Assembly (NCBI GenBank): GCA_011523825.1 | Contig: WTFX01000009.1 | Location: 414,420-478,419, forward strand | Reading direction: 5' to 3' | Length of the DNA stretch: 64,000 nt | Origin: Microthrixaceae bacterium | GTDB lineage: Bacteria; Actinomycetota; Acidimicrobiia; Acidimicrobiales; Poriferisodalaceae | In this document: positions 34,917-44,339 of the stretch, in pieces | Layout of the letters: every line of letters begins with the position of its first letter | Position numbering within the stretch: position 1 is the first letter of the stretch | Notes under the pieces: model-generated | Seen by the model: the letters and a program-made list of their open reading frames with translations, nothing else | What the model was told of the DNA's origin: nothing | Database searches by the model: none | Program-made: the position numbers and the translations under genes

Positions 34917-37367
34917 GTGCTTGAGTGCCGCGTTCTGGATTTGTCGGATCATCGAGGCCAGATGGCGGGAGCGCTGCTCGCCGATCTCGGCGCGGACGTC
35001 GTGCTGGTGGAACCGCCGGGCGGCTCTGCCGCGCGCGCCGTCGGCCCGTTCGTCGCGGGGCGCGAGGGCGACCCTGAAGCGTCGCTGTGGTTCTGGTCCT
35101 ACAACCGCGGCAAGCGCAGCGTGGTGCTCGACCTCGACGATGCGAACGACCAGCAGCAGCTGCGGGATCTGGCGGCCACTGCAGACGTGCTCATCGAGTC
35201 GGACGCACCCGGTGCGATGGCTGCCCGCGGTCTCGGGCCCCAGGATCTGGCCGAGGTCAATCCGGGGCTCGTCTATACGTCGGTGACGGCATTCGGCCAA
35301 TCCGGGCCGAAGGCGGACTGGGCGGCCACCGACCTCATCGTCTCCGCGGCGAGCATGCTGTCCAACGTGGTCGGCGACGAGGATCGACCGCCGCTGCGCA
35401 TCCCGCTCGACCAGTGCTTCCTGCACGCGTCCGCCGAAGCGGCGGTCGGCTCGCTGATCGCTCTGCGCGAGCGCCAGCGCAGTGGCCTCGGGCAGCACGT
35501 CGACGTCAGCGCCCAGCAGGCGGTGACGCAGGCCACGCAGTCGGCGACGCTGTGTCACCTGTACAACTCGCCGGAGCTGTTGCGCATGAGCGGCGGTGCG
35601 CGACTCGGTCCGTTCCGGGTGCGGCTGCGCTCGCCTGCCGCCGACGGCTTCGTGTCCGCGACGATCCTGTTCGGGGAGTCCATCGGGCCGTTCGGGGCGC
35701 GGCTGTTCGAATGGATGCACTCTGAGGGAGGCTGTGCCGACAGCGATCTGGAGATCGACTGGATCAACTTCGTCGAGGGCGTCATCACCGGACGCATCCC
35801 GCCCACTGAGTACGAGCGCATCCAGCAGGTAGCAGCGGACTTCACCGCCACGCGCACCAAGGCTGAGCTGCTCGAGGTGGCGTTGGACAAGCGCCTGCTC
35901 ATCGTGCCGATCACCACAGTGGCGGACGTCGTCGAGTCGCCGCAGTATTCCGAGCGTGGCTTCTGGCGCGACATCCCCACCGGCGGCCGCGATTCAGTGC
36001 GCTACCCGGGACCGTGCGCGCGGTTCAGCGCGACACCGCTCGATATCTCGACCCCGCCGCCTTCGGTGGGTCAGCACACCGACGAAGTGCTCGCCGAAGT
36101 GAGTGCACCGGTGTCGGTTGCTGTTTCTGAGCGTTCAGTCGCCGCAGCGGCAGCGGGTCACCGCGATCCGGCGCTGCCGCTCGCGGACGTCAAGATCCTG
36201 GACTTCATGTGGGTGATGGCTGGGCCCGGTTCCACCCGTGAGCTCGCCGACTGGGGTGCCACGGTGGTGCGTGTCGAGTCCACTCACAAGGTGGAGGCCG
36301 CCCGCACGATCCAGCCGTTCCTCAACGATGAGGCGGGTGCAGAGAACGGCGGGCTGTATCAGAACATGAACGCCAGCAAGCTCGGCATTACGATCGACAT
36401 CTCCAAGCCCGAGAGCCGCGACCTCATCCTGGACCTGGTGCGCTGGGCCGATGTCGTGACCGAGTCGTTCTCGCCCCACGCGCTGGCCGATCTCAACCTC
36501 GCCTACGAGGACCTTCGAGCGGTCAAGCCCGACATCATCATGGCGTCGAGCTGTCTCTTCGGCCAGAGCGGACCGCTGTCGTCGTTGGCCGGCTTCGGCA
36601 CGATGGGCGCGTCCATGTCGGGCTTCTACGAGATGACCGGCTGGCCCGACCGCGACCCCGCTGGCGTGTTCGGCGCATACACCGACTACGTGTCGCCGAA
36701 GTTCCTGAGCGCTGCCCTGCTGGCCGCCCTCGACCATCGCGACCGCACCGGCGAGGGCCAGTACATCGACCTGTCTCAGGCCGAATCGTCGATGACCTTC
36801 CTGGCACCTGCAGTGCTCGACTATGACGTGAACGCGCACCTCCCCGACAAGATGGGCAACGACCATCCCGCGATGTCGCCCCATGGGGTGTTCGCATCGG
36901 CGGGTGAGGACCGCTGGATCGCCGTGGCATGCGAGAACGACGACCAGTGGGCTGGCCTGTGCGGCGTCATCGGCGCCGACGACATGGCCAGTCTGGGTGT
37001 CGCGGAGCGGCGCGAACGCGCCGTCGAGATTGCTGACCGGATCAGCGCGTGGACCTCGGAGCGAGACAACGTTGAAGCCCACGTCGAGCTGCAGGCCGCC
37101 GGCGTGCCAGCCCACGCGGTTGCCAACTCTGAAGTCATGACCAACGATCCGCAGCTGGCGCACCGCAACCACTTCCGCAACGTGCCGCACGGCTCCAACG
37201 GCACGATGTGGGTGGAGGGAGCGCGATTCTCGATGTCGCGCAGCTCCGACGGCATCGATCACGCGGGTCCGACCTATGGCGAGCACACTTTCACGGTGCT
37301 GGAGGAGCTGCTGGGCTACGACCAGGATCGGATCTCCGAGCTGGCAGTGGCCGGGGTGCTCGAATAG
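34917..37367 (+). CDS. tandem-fused CaiB/BaiF CoA transferase
   Basis: 816 residues, about twice the normal family size. Domain 1 (1-395) opens LECRVLDLSDHRGQMAGALLADLGADVV and has Asp165 in RIPLDQCFLH before AAVGSLIALRERQRSGLGQHVDVS. After a Ser/Ala linker (395-420), domain 2 opens LADVKILDFMWVMAGPGSTRELADWGATVV with Asp590 in GAYTDYVSPKF before LLAALDHRDRTGEGQYIDLS. Both candidate catalytic aspartates are kept, so both halves may be active. Normal members are interlocked homodimers; a fusion could form that ring within one chain. GTG start with gaaggagac 5 nt before it. Confidence 0.9.
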   Translation: MLECRVLDLSDHRGQMAGALLADLGADVVLVEPPGGSAARAVGPFVAGREGDPEASLWFWSYNRGKRSVVLDLDDANDQQQLRDLAATADVLIESDAPGAMAARGLGPQDLAEVNPGLVYTSVTAFGQSGPKADWAATDLIVSAASMLSNVVGDEDRPPLRIPLDQCFLHASAEAAVGSLIALRERQRSGLGQHVDVSAQQAVTQATQSATLCHLYNSPELLRMSGGARLGPFRVRLRSPAADGFVSATILFGESIGPFGARLFEWMHSEGGCADSDLEIDWINFVEGVITGRIPPTEYERIQQVAADFTATRTKAELLEVALDKRLLIVPITTVADVVESPQYSERGFWRDIPTGGRDSVRYPGPCARFSATPLDISTPPPSVGQHTDEVLAEVSAPVSVAVSERSVAAAAAGHRDPALPLADVKILDFMWVMAGPGSTRELADWGATVVRVESTHKVEAARTIQPFLNDEAGAENGGLYQNMNASKLGITIDISKPESRDLILDLVRWADVVTESFSPHALADLNLAYEDLRAVKPDIIMASSCLFGQSGPLSSLAGFGTMGASMSGFYEMTGWPDRDPAGVFGAYTDYVSPKFLSAALLAALDHRDRTGEGQYIDLSQAESSMTFLAPAVLDYDVNAHLPDKMGNDHPAMSPHGVFASAGEDRWIAVACENDDQWAGLCGVIGADDMASLGVAERRERAVEIADRISAWTSERDNVEAHVELQAAGVPAHAVANSEVMTNDPQLAHRNHFRNVPHGSNGTMWVEGARFSMSRSSDGIDHAGPTYGEHTFTVLEELLGYDQDRISELAVAGVLE

Positions 37368-37398
37368 GCGTCCCCGCCCTCGGTCGCGCGGCCGAGAA

Positions 37399-38403
37399 TC
37401 AGCTCTCGAACGTGCCGACCTTCTCGCCGGTGACGTTCTCGTAGTTCCGGTTCAGGAACCAGCGCTGGTAGTCGCCGTAGGTGATCGGCTCGTGACGGGC
37501 GGGCCGTTCTGCGCTGACCGTCGTGGGCACCGGGTCCACGAGCGCGTCATCTCGTGCCCCGTAGAAGAACGGCACCGCGTACCGGTCGCCCGCCGAGAGG
37601 TTGCGTGCGCGGTGCGCCGTCGACAGGTACACGTTGTTCGTCCAGCGCTTCAGCATGTCGCCGCTGTTGACGAGGTACGAGCCGGCCATCTGGGGCGGCG
37701 CGATCCAGTCGTAGCCCGCTGGGCGGATCTCGAGCCCCGGCACGTCGTTGGCGGGCAGGAACGTGAAGACCGAGCTGTCCGTATGGGGTGCCAGGCCCCA
37801 CTCGTTGTCGTCGTAGTCCATCGGCGGGTAGTGCGACATGCGCAGTGACACGCTGGGCTCGTCGAAGTGGGGGGCGAAATAGTCCGGTGGCAGGTCCAGC
37901 GACAGGGCCAGGATCGGCAGCATCCGTGAGCCGAGCGCGATGAGCTGGTCGATGTACATCTCGCAGCTCTCGGCGAACCCTGCGAGCGGCGGGAACTGAT
38001 TCTGGGTGTGATAGCCGTACCGGTGGCAGAAGAATGCCTCGTTCTGGTTCGGCTTGCGCACCGGCCCGGCGATGTCCGATGCGTAGGAGGTGCCGCCACC
38101 CATTCCCAGGTAGCCGCCGACCACCTTGCCCATCGGGATCGAGTCCTTGACCTCTTGGGGCAACGCATGAATCCGCCGGGCCTCGTCGAACATGTGCTCG
38201 ATCGTGCTGGCGGCCACACCGTGGTTGACGATGAAGAAGAAGCCCACCTCGGTGAGCGCATCTCTCAACTCGGCCGCAAGGGCGGCTTGAGCCGCGGCAT
38301 CGGGCACCGGCTCGTTGAGCGGTGTCAGGTCGAGGACCGGAATGATGTCGGCGGAGTCCTCTGGATATGACCCGGTGCTGTGGTCCTGTGTCGTGAGCGC
38401 CAC
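37399..38403 (-). CDS. 2-oxoglutarate/Fe(II) oxygenase, isopenicillin N synthase family
   Basis: 334 residues. N-terminal DIIPVLDLTPL and VGFFFIVNHGV are the DIOX_N signature; the iron site is the His and Asp of LAPHTDSSVFTFL plus the distal His of YLSTAHRA, and RYAVPFFYG follows. GTG at 38403 with gaggggg upstream is used; a longer frame exists but its added residues are not family-like. Possible hydroxylase or desaturase of an organic acid or small metabolite. Converges with the fused CoA transferase, separated by a short hairpin (37379-37396). Confidence 0.88.
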   Translation of the reverse strand: MALTTQDHSTGSYPEDSADIIPVLDLTPLNEPVPDAAAQAALAAELRDALTEVGFFFIVNHGVAASTIEHMFDEARRIHALPQEVKDSIPMGKVVGGYLGMGGGTSYASDIAGPVRKPNQNEAFFCHRYGYHTQNQFPPLAGFAESCEMYIDQLIALGSRMLPILALSLDLPPDYFAPHFDEPSVSLRMSHYPPMDYDDNEWGLAPHTDSSVFTFLPANDVPGLEIRPAGYDWIAPPQMAGSYLVNSGDMLKRWTNNVYLSTAHRARNLSAGDRYAVPFFYGARDDALVDPVPTTVSAERPARHEPITYGDYQRWFLNRNYENVTGEKVGTFES

Positions 38404-38550
38404 GTTGCCCCCTCGTCTCGCTACGAGCGTACGCGTCCAGCCGGAGTGGGTTCCCGGAACCATGTGCTTGGCCATTGCTACGGTGCTGCCGTCTCGGCCG
38501 GGTTCAGCGAACTGGGCCGAGTGCGCAGGCGATCGAATCAGGGAGCACCG

Positions 38551-39537
38551 ATGAAGGCGTGGCGACTGAACGAGTTGGGCTACCCGTGGGATGTACTGGA
38601 GCTGGGCGAGTACGACTCTCCCGAGCCCGGTCCGGGCCAGGCACGTATCACGGTGGAGGCCACCGACCTCAACTTCGCAGACATCCTGCACTGCCAGGGC
38701 ACGTACCAGGAACGGTGGGACCCACCCTTCACGCCTGGCATGGGAGCTTCGGGCACCGTGGTGGCCGTGGGTCCCGATTGCGACCTGAAGGTGGGCGACC
38801 GCGTGATCGGCTCAGGCGCGGGCGGTTGGGGCGGTTACGCCAGCGAGGCGCTTATCAGGGGCCGCACGGCACGGCACGTGCCGGACGATGTGTCGATCCC
38901 CGCCGCATGTGCTGCGAACGTGATCTACGGCACCGCATGGTTCTCGCTGTACCGGCGCGGGCAGATGCGGGCCGGCGAGACGGTGCTGGTGCTCGCCGCA
39001 GCGGGCGGCGTCGGTTCTGCGGCGGTGCAGATGGCTAAGGCAGAAGGCTGCACGGTGCTTGCCGCAGCCGGCGGGCCCGCCAAGGTGGAGACCTGCCGCC
39101 AGCTCGGCGCCGACATCGTCATCGATTACGACAACGACGACCTCTACCAGTCGGTGATGGACGCCACCGGAGGCCGGGGCTGCGACATCATCTACGACCC
39201 GGTCGGCGGCAAGTACTTCGACGTGGCGCGGCGCCTGGTGGCCTGGGAAGGCCGGCTGCTGGTGGTCGGATTTGCCAGCGGCACCATCCCGCAGGCGCCG
39301 GCGAACCACCTGCTGGTGAAGAACTACTCGGTGGTCGGCGTGCACATGGGCGGCTACCGCGGGCGCAAGGACGAAGTGCTCGACGAGTGCTACGCCGAGA
39401 TCTGGCCCCAGGTGGCGAACGGCACGCTCGACCCGCTCGTCAGCCAGGAGCTGCCGCTCGACGGTCTGATCGATGGGCTGCGAGACCTGCACGAGCGTCG
39501 CACCACCGGCCGCGTCCTGCTGCGTCCCGACCTGTAG
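38551..39537 (+). CDS. NADPH:quinone oxidoreductase-like MDR protein
   Basis: 328 residues from the ATG at 38551 (agggagc upstream). GroES half MKAWRLNELGYPWDVLELGE and FADILHCQGTYQ, Rossmann half VLVLAAAGGVGSAAVQMAKAEG for NADPH, ending RRTTGRVLLRPDL. Zinc ligands absent. MDR family acyl-CoA reductase (acrylyl/crotonyl-CoA reductase) members look similar, and CoA-handling neighbours make that possible. Convergent with the acyl-CoA synthetase gene. Confidence 0.85.
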   Translation: MKAWRLNELGYPWDVLELGEYDSPEPGPGQARITVEATDLNFADILHCQGTYQERWDPPFTPGMGASGTVVAVGPDCDLKVGDRVIGSGAGGWGGYASEALIRGRTARHVPDDVSIPAACAANVIYGTAWFSLYRRGQMRAGETVLVLAAAGGVGSAAVQMAKAEGCTVLAAAGGPAKVETCRQLGADIVIDYDNDDLYQSVMDATGGRGCDIIYDPVGGKYFDVARRLVAWEGRLLVVGFASGTIPQAPANHLLVKNYSVVGVHMGGYRGRKDEVLDECYAEIWPQVANGTLDPLVSQELPLDGLIDGLRDLHERRTTGRVLLRPDL

Positions 39538-39539
39538 GC

Positions 39540-39591
39540 GCTCAGCCGCGGGCCACGGTGCTTGCTGGTGCCCGCTCAGCCGCGGGCCACG
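39540..39591. repeat. 18-bp direct repeat at the 3' end of the acyl-CoA synthetase gene
   Basis: gctcagccgcgggccacg occurs exactly at 39540-39557 and 39574-39591 (period 34). The second copy contains the stop and last codons of the minus-strand synthetase; the first lies just beyond it. Looks like a small tandem duplication of the gene tail. Confidence 0.6.
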
Positions 39592-41261
39592 ATGTAACCG
39601 ACTGATTCCCGATCCCACAGGTCCGGGGTGACGCCTGCATCGCGGATGGCCTGCTTGCGGATCTTGCCTGAGGCGGTCTTGTCAAGCTCGGTGACGAAGC
39701 GCAGAAAGCGCGGAACGCTGTGGCGGGGCATGCGAGGCACGCACCAGTCCAGGAAGTGGACCGGATCGGGCGCCGGCCCGCTGACGGCGACAACCGCCAG
39801 CACCTCGTCCTCCCCGCCGGCACCTTCGACGCGCAAGCCGACCACGGCGCTCTCGATCACGCGGTCGTAGCCGTTGATGACCGTCTCCACCTCGTAGCTG
39901 GAGATGTTCTCACCGCGCCGGCGGATGCGATCATTCAGCCGATCCACGAAGTGCAGGCGCCCGGCCTCGTCGAGCTTGCCTGCATCGCCAGTGTGGAACC
40001 ACAGATTCCGCCACGCGGCCACGGTGCGCTCCGGCATGCGGTGGTAACCCACGTTGAAGCAGAACGGCACCCTGGGACGCACCAGGATCTCGCCGGTCTC
40101 GTTGGGCGCGATCGGGTGGTCGGTCTCGGGATCGGCCACGATGACGTCGAAGTAGTCGGCCAGCGGCCGCCCAGCACATCCCGCCATCACCGGATCGTCG
40201 AAGCTGGTGAACGCAACCATGTTGACCTCGGTCATGCCGTAGCCCTGCATGATCCGCACGCCGAACCGCTCTTCGAATGCGGCGGCCCATTCCGCGGCCA
40301 CGGGGAGGGCGATGACGGCCCGCAGCTTGTGGTCGCGGTCGCGGTCGGTTGGGGGACTGCGCCAGATGAACTCGGGCATGACCCCGAGGGCGTTGGTCAG
40401 GGTGATCTGGTGCCGCCTCACGGTGTCGAGCCACTTGCCGGCGCTGAACCGCTTCTCTACGTAGACCGAGGCGCCGGCGTGCAGCGAGGCAAAGACCTGC
40501 ATGAACAGGCCGTTCGCGTGGAACAGCGGCATACAGCAGTAGAAGCGATCTTCGGGGGTGATCTGGAGAGAATGCGCGGTGCCGAGACCGAACAGGTAGC
40601 AGTGCGCCTGTGGCATCAGCACGCCCTTGGCCGGGCCGGTGGTGCCCGAGGTGTACATGATCGTGCAGACATCGCTCGGTTCGGCCGTCAACACCGCTTC
40701 GGCGCGTACCTCGGTCTCCAGCAGTTCTTCGATCGAGACCTCCTCCGAACCCATGAGCACGCCGCCGGCGCCGACGCCGTAATCGCCGTCGTCGATCAGG
40801 ATCGTGGCCTGAATGTCCGACTCTGACGTGGCCGTCTTGGACGCATCCAGCGAGCCCGGCTCGATGTCATCGAAGCGTTCCAGCAGCCCGTGGTCGACCG
40901 CCACGATGCGAGGCTCTGAGTTGTTGACCTGGTGCTCCAGGAAGGTGCCGCGCAAGTCGGTGTTGATCGGCACGAAGATCGCCCGCCGCTTGTGGGTGGC
41001 GATCATCAGCAGCATGAACTCGAGGCTGTTGGTGAGCAGCCCCAGCAGCCGATCGCCCGGCCGGAGGCCGAGGTCGGCAAGCGCCGTGGCGAGCCGATCG
41101 GACTGGCGGTCGAGCTCGGCGAAGCTGAGCGAGCGGCCGTCCTCGAACGACAGAAACTCCCGATCGCCGTGGGTGACCGCCGCACGCCGCACCAAGTCGG
41201 GCAGCGTCCAGCCGTCGACGGCTGTGCCGGCCATCTGGCTCGGCGTGTCACTTGGGCTCAT
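39576..41261 (-). CDS. acyl-CoA synthetase, AMP-forming
   Basis: 561 residues; ANL superfamily ligase. P-loop-like TIMYTSGTTGPAKGVLM (A3), the QGYGMTEVNMVAF segment (A5), HTGDAGKLDEAGRLHFVDR (A7), the RRRGENISSYEVE hinge (A8) and catalytic Lys in KTASGKIRKQAIRD (A10) are all present. Activates a carboxylate through an adenylate to its CoA ester. Substrate may be a medium- or aryl-chain acid; crotonobetaine/carnitine ligases look alike. ATG at 41261 lacks an obvious ribosome-binding site, so the start is less certain. Confidence 0.9.
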   Translation of the reverse strand: MSPSDTPSQMAGTAVDGWTLPDLVRRAAVTHGDREFLSFEDGRSLSFAELDRQSDRLATALADLGLRPGDRLLGLLTNSLEFMLLMIATHKRRAIFVPINTDLRGTFLEHQVNNSEPRIVAVDHGLLERFDDIEPGSLDASKTATSESDIQATILIDDGDYGVGAGGVLMGSEEVSIEELLETEVRAEAVLTAEPSDVCTIMYTSGTTGPAKGVLMPQAHCYLFGLGTAHSLQITPEDRFYCCMPLFHANGLFMQVFASLHAGASVYVEKRFSAGKWLDTVRRHQITLTNALGVMPEFIWRSPPTDRDRDHKLRAVIALPVAAEWAAAFEERFGVRIMQGYGMTEVNMVAFTSFDDPVMAGCAGRPLADYFDVIVADPETDHPIAPNETGEILVRPRVPFCFNVGYHRMPERTVAAWRNLWFHTGDAGKLDEAGRLHFVDRLNDRIRRRGENISSYEVETVINGYDRVIESAVVGLRVEGAGGEDEVLAVVAVSGPAPDPVHFLDWCVPRMPRHSVPRFLRFVTELDKTASGKIRKQAIRDAGVTPDLWDRESVGYIVARG

Positions 41262-41361
41262 CGGGAGGATCGTAGACTTCGCCGGTGCATCCAAGCCCCG
41301 ACCGGGGCATCGATTCCTGGGGCACATTGGGTAGTTGGGCACCTGTGCAGGAGGTGGCCGC

Positions 41362-42474
41362 ATGCTGATCGGCTTGCCGCGCGAGACCAAGGCGGGCGAG
41401 CAGCGCGTCGGGCTGACGCCTCACGCTGTTCGTGAGCTGGTGCTGCACGAGCACGACGTCGTTGTTGAGACCGGCGCGGGCGAGGGCATTCGAGTGCCCG
41501 ATGCCACCTTCGAGGTGGCCGGCGCCCGCATCGGCACCTGCGATGAGGTGTGGGAGAAGTCCGAGCTGATCGTCAAGGTCAAAGAGCCGCAGCCACCCGA
41601 GCGCAGGATGCTCAGCGAGGGCCAGATTCTCTTCGCCTACCTGCACCTCGCCCCCGACCCCGACCAGACCGCCGATCTCGTCGAATCGGGTGCGGCATGC
41701 GTTGCCTACGAGACCGTCACTGATTGGCGTGGCGGCCTACCGCTGCTGGCCCCGATGTCTCGGGTTGCGGGTCGCCTCGCAGTGCAGGCGGGCGCCTGGG
41801 CGCTGGAGACGGCGCACGGTGGTATCGGCTTGCTGATCGGCGGGGTGCCCGGTGTGCCGCCGGCTCGGGTCGTGATCATCGGCGGGGGAGTGGTCGGCGA
41901 GAACGCCGCCGAGATAGCGATCGGCATGGGTGCCGATGTGCGGGTGCTCGACATCGATCCGGCGGTGCTCGATCACCTGGAGCAGCGCTTCGGCGCATCG
42001 GTCGTGACCGTCACCTCCACCCGGGCGTCCGTCGAGACCGAGGTGCTGGGCGCCGATCTGGTGATCGGGGCAGTGCTGGTGACCGGCGCGAGGGCACCCA
42101 AGCTGGTGACCGCAGAGATGATCGCCCAGATGCGACCCGGCTCGGTTGTTGTCGATGTGGCGATCGATCAAGGCGGCTGCTTCGAGACCTCGAAACCGAC
42201 GACTCATGCCGAACCGACCTTCGTGGTCGACGATGTCGTCCACTACTGCGTCGCGAACATGCCCGGAGCCGTGCCGCTGACATCGACCCGCGCCCTCAGC
42301 GACGCCACCCTGCCTCGTGTGCTGGCCATCGCCGAGAACGGCCTCGACGCCCTGCGCACCGATCCGCATCTGCGGGCGGGCCTCAACGTCTACAAGGGCC
42401 ACGTCACCGAACCCCACGTGGCCGCCGCGCTCGACTTCCCCTACACCGACCCCCTCACCGCCCTCGGCTTTTGA
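41362..42474 (+). CDS. ald: alanine dehydrogenase
   Basis: 370 residues, usual length. Reversible oxidative deamination of L-alanine with NAD. N-terminal MLIGLPRETKAGEQRVGLTP, VKVKEPQPPE with the substrate Lys/Glu pair, PMSRVAGRLAVQAGAWALE, the NAD site VVIIGGGVVGENAAEIAIGMGA and VVDVAIDQGGCFETSKPTTH are diagnostic and separate it from transhydrogenase alpha chains. ATG at 41362 is 8 nt after gcaggaggt. Divergent from the acyl-CoA synthetase. Confidence 0.94.
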   Translation: MLIGLPRETKAGEQRVGLTPHAVRELVLHEHDVVVETGAGEGIRVPDATFEVAGARIGTCDEVWEKSELIVKVKEPQPPERRMLSEGQILFAYLHLAPDPDQTADLVESGAACVAYETVTDWRGGLPLLAPMSRVAGRLAVQAGAWALETAHGGIGLLIGGVPGVPPARVVIIGGGVVGENAAEIAIGMGADVRVLDIDPAVLDHLEQRFGASVVTVTSTRASVETEVLGADLVIGAVLVTGARAPKLVTAEMIAQMRPGSVVVDVAIDQGGCFETSKPTTHAEPTFVVDDVVHYCVANMPGAVPLTSTRALSDATLPRVLAIAENGLDALRTDPHLRAGLNVYKGHVTEPHVAAALDFPYTDPLTALGF

Positions 42475-42501
42475 CCCAACCCACTCGTCGAGCTGCCAGC
42501 G

Positions 42502-42933
42502 TCAGGATTCAGCCAAGCAGCGGGCGCGGGTGCGGATGAGTTGCTCGATCTGGTCGGCGGCTTTGTCGGGTTCTTCGTGTTCCCAGATGCGGACGGGGGT
42601 CCAGCCCGCGGACTCCAGGCGAGCGTCGGTGTCGGCGTCTCGTGCTCGGTTGCGGGCGATCTTGGTCTCCCAGTACTCGGCGTTGCGGCGGGGCTTCGTG
42701 CCATGTTCGGGGCAGCCGTGCCAGAAGCAGCCATCCACGAAGATCGCGACCCGCAGGCGGGGGAACACCACGTCGGCTTCGCGGCGCACCTCCGGCAAGG
42801 GCCGGCGATGCACGAAGTAACGCAGACCGCGCCGGTGCAGCGCTGAGCGGATCAGCCGCTCCGGTCCCGTATCGCGGGAACGCTGCTTGGACATGCGCTC
42901 CGACGCGGGACCCGGCAGTGCCTTCGGCTCCAC
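42502..42933 (-). CDS. vsr: very short patch repair endonuclease Vsr
   Basis: 143 residues. PASERMSKQRSRDTGPE, the EADVVFPRLRVAIFVDGCFWHGCPEHG core with the catalytic Asp and zinc Cys/His, and NAEYWETKIARNRARDADT match Vsr. It nicks 5' to T in T:G mismatches arising from 5-methylcytosine deamination. GTG at 42933 gives the N-terminus common in actinobacterial Vsr; ATG at 42894 is a shorter option. No cytosine methyltransferase is adjacent, unlike the classical dcm-vsr pair. Confidence 0.93.
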   Translation of the reverse strand: MEPKALPGPASERMSKQRSRDTGPERLIRSALHRRGLRYFVHRRPLPEVRREADVVFPRLRVAIFVDGCFWHGCPEHGTKPRRNAEYWETKIARNRARDADTDARLESAGWTPVRIWEHEEPDKAADQIEQLIRTRARCLAES

Positions 42934-43091
42934 CCGGTCGGTTCTAGCAGTCAGCTACGGGTGGCTGGGAGTGCACGGACGGCGGGATGGCACGACCAGT
43001 ATGAAGAGCGAGAGCGTGTTGTATCGCATTCCTGCATATACGCTGCCGGCCGGTTGCGGACCGGAACCCTGAGCAGACCGGAGACTTGAAC

Positions 43092-44339
43092 ATGACTCGA
43101 GCTCAACTCGGTACTCCGTGGCGCCGTCGAGCGCAGGCTGCGGCAGCGCTGGCAGCGGCTGTCCTGCTGGTGGCGGCGTGTACCGGGGGCGACGCCGACG
43201 ACAGCGCTGATGATGGTTTCGACGGCACGGTCCGCATCGGCGCAGCGCTGAGCGAAACGGGCCGATTCGCGGCCGAGGGCAAGGCTGTGCGTCAGGGTTA
43301 CGACACCTGGCTGCACTGGGTGAACGAGGAACACGGCGGCATCCGCGTCGGTGACAGCCGTTACCGGGCCGAGATCATCTATCTCGACGACCAGTCCGAT
43401 CCCGACCGGATCGAAGCCCTCATCGAGCAGCTCATCGACGAAGACGAAGTCGACTTCCTGCTCGGCCCGTATTCGAGCACGCTGACGGGGCCGGCCAGCA
43501 CTGCCGCGGAGGCCCACGGCATGATCATGGTGGAAGGCAACGGCGCATCCGACGGCCTCTTCGAGCGGGGATACCGCAACCTGTTCTATGTCGGCGTGGT
43601 CGCCTCGGACTACACACGGTCGAGCATCGAGCTGCTCGCGGAGCGCGGTGCGCGCACCGCAGTGGTGGCGCACGAAGACACGCCATTTGCGGCATCGGTC
43701 GCGCAGGGAGCGCAACGCCACCTTGAAGCCAACGGCATCGAGGTGCTGGCGATGAAGCAATACCCAGTCGGCGTTGACAATGTCGACGACCTAATGACCG
43801 AGCTTGCGGCACTCGAACCGGACATTTTCGTGGGCGGCGGTCACTACGACGACGCCGTGCTGTTCCTGCGCTCGGCACAGGAGCAAGATTTCCGCGCCGA
43901 CGCCATGCTCATTACCGTCGGCCCGGCCAACCCGCAACTGATCTCCGACATCGGCAGCGGCGCCGACGGAGTACTCGGACCCACTCCGTGGGAACCCGTG
44001 ATGGCCTACGAGGACGAGAGTTTCGGCACGGCGGGTGCCTATGCCGACACCTACGAGAGCCTGTGGGGTGAACTGCCCATCTACCAGGCGGCCGGGTCAA
44101 CCACCGCCGCGCTCGCATTGCACCTCGCCATCGAGACCGCCGACAGCCTCGACACCGATGCAGTGCGTGAAGCGCTGCGAGAGCTCGACATCGACACCTT
44201 CTACGGCCCAGTCCGGTTCGACGAGCGCGGCGTCAACGTGGCCAAGCCGATGGGCACAGTCCAAGTGCAAGACGGCCGCATTGTGGTGGTCGCACCCGCG
44301 GCTGCGGCCGAGGGCGAGCTGGTCTATCCGGCCCGCTAG
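43092..44339 (+). CDS. ABC transporter substrate-binding lipoprotein, branched-chain amino acid (LivJ) type
   Basis: 415 residues. Lipoprotein signal RRRAQAAAALAAAVLLVAAC with Cys30 acylated. The mature part is a type I periplasmic binding fold: VRIGAALSETGRFAAEGKAVRQGYDTWLHWVNE, then DDQSDPDRIEALIEQLI and VDFLLGPYSSTLT. Homologues bind amino acids, amides or urea. No permease or ATPase gene accompanies it, so it either shares a distant transporter or has a sensory use. ATG at 43092 follows cggaga. Confidence 0.88.
   Translation: MTRAQLGTPWRRRAQAAAALAAAVLLVAACTGGDADDSADDGFDGTVRIGAALSETGRFAAEGKAVRQGYDTWLHWVNEEHGGIRVGDSRYRAEIIYLDDQSDPDRIEALIEQLIDEDEVDFLLGPYSSTLTGPASTAAEAHGMIMVEGNGASDGLFERGYRNLFYVGVVASDYTRSSIELLAERGARTAVVAHEDTPFAASVAQGAQRHLEANGIEVLAMKQYPVGVDNVDDLMTELAALEPDIFVGGGHYDDAVLFLRSAQEQDFRADAMLITVGPANPQLISDIGSGADGVLGPTPWEPVMAYEDESFGTAGAYADTYESLWGELPIYQAAGSTTAALALHLAIETADSLDTDAVREALRELDIDTFYGPVRFDERGVNVAKPMGTVQVQDGRIVVVAPAAAAEGELVYPAR

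Noticed and set aside
34917..37367. Loss of catalytic Asp in the fused CoA transferase
   Set aside because: A first look at the HVDVS/YIDLS motifs suggested Gln or Glu at the catalytic position, but the Asp169 equivalent lies earlier, in IPLDQ and AYTDY, where both halves have Asp.
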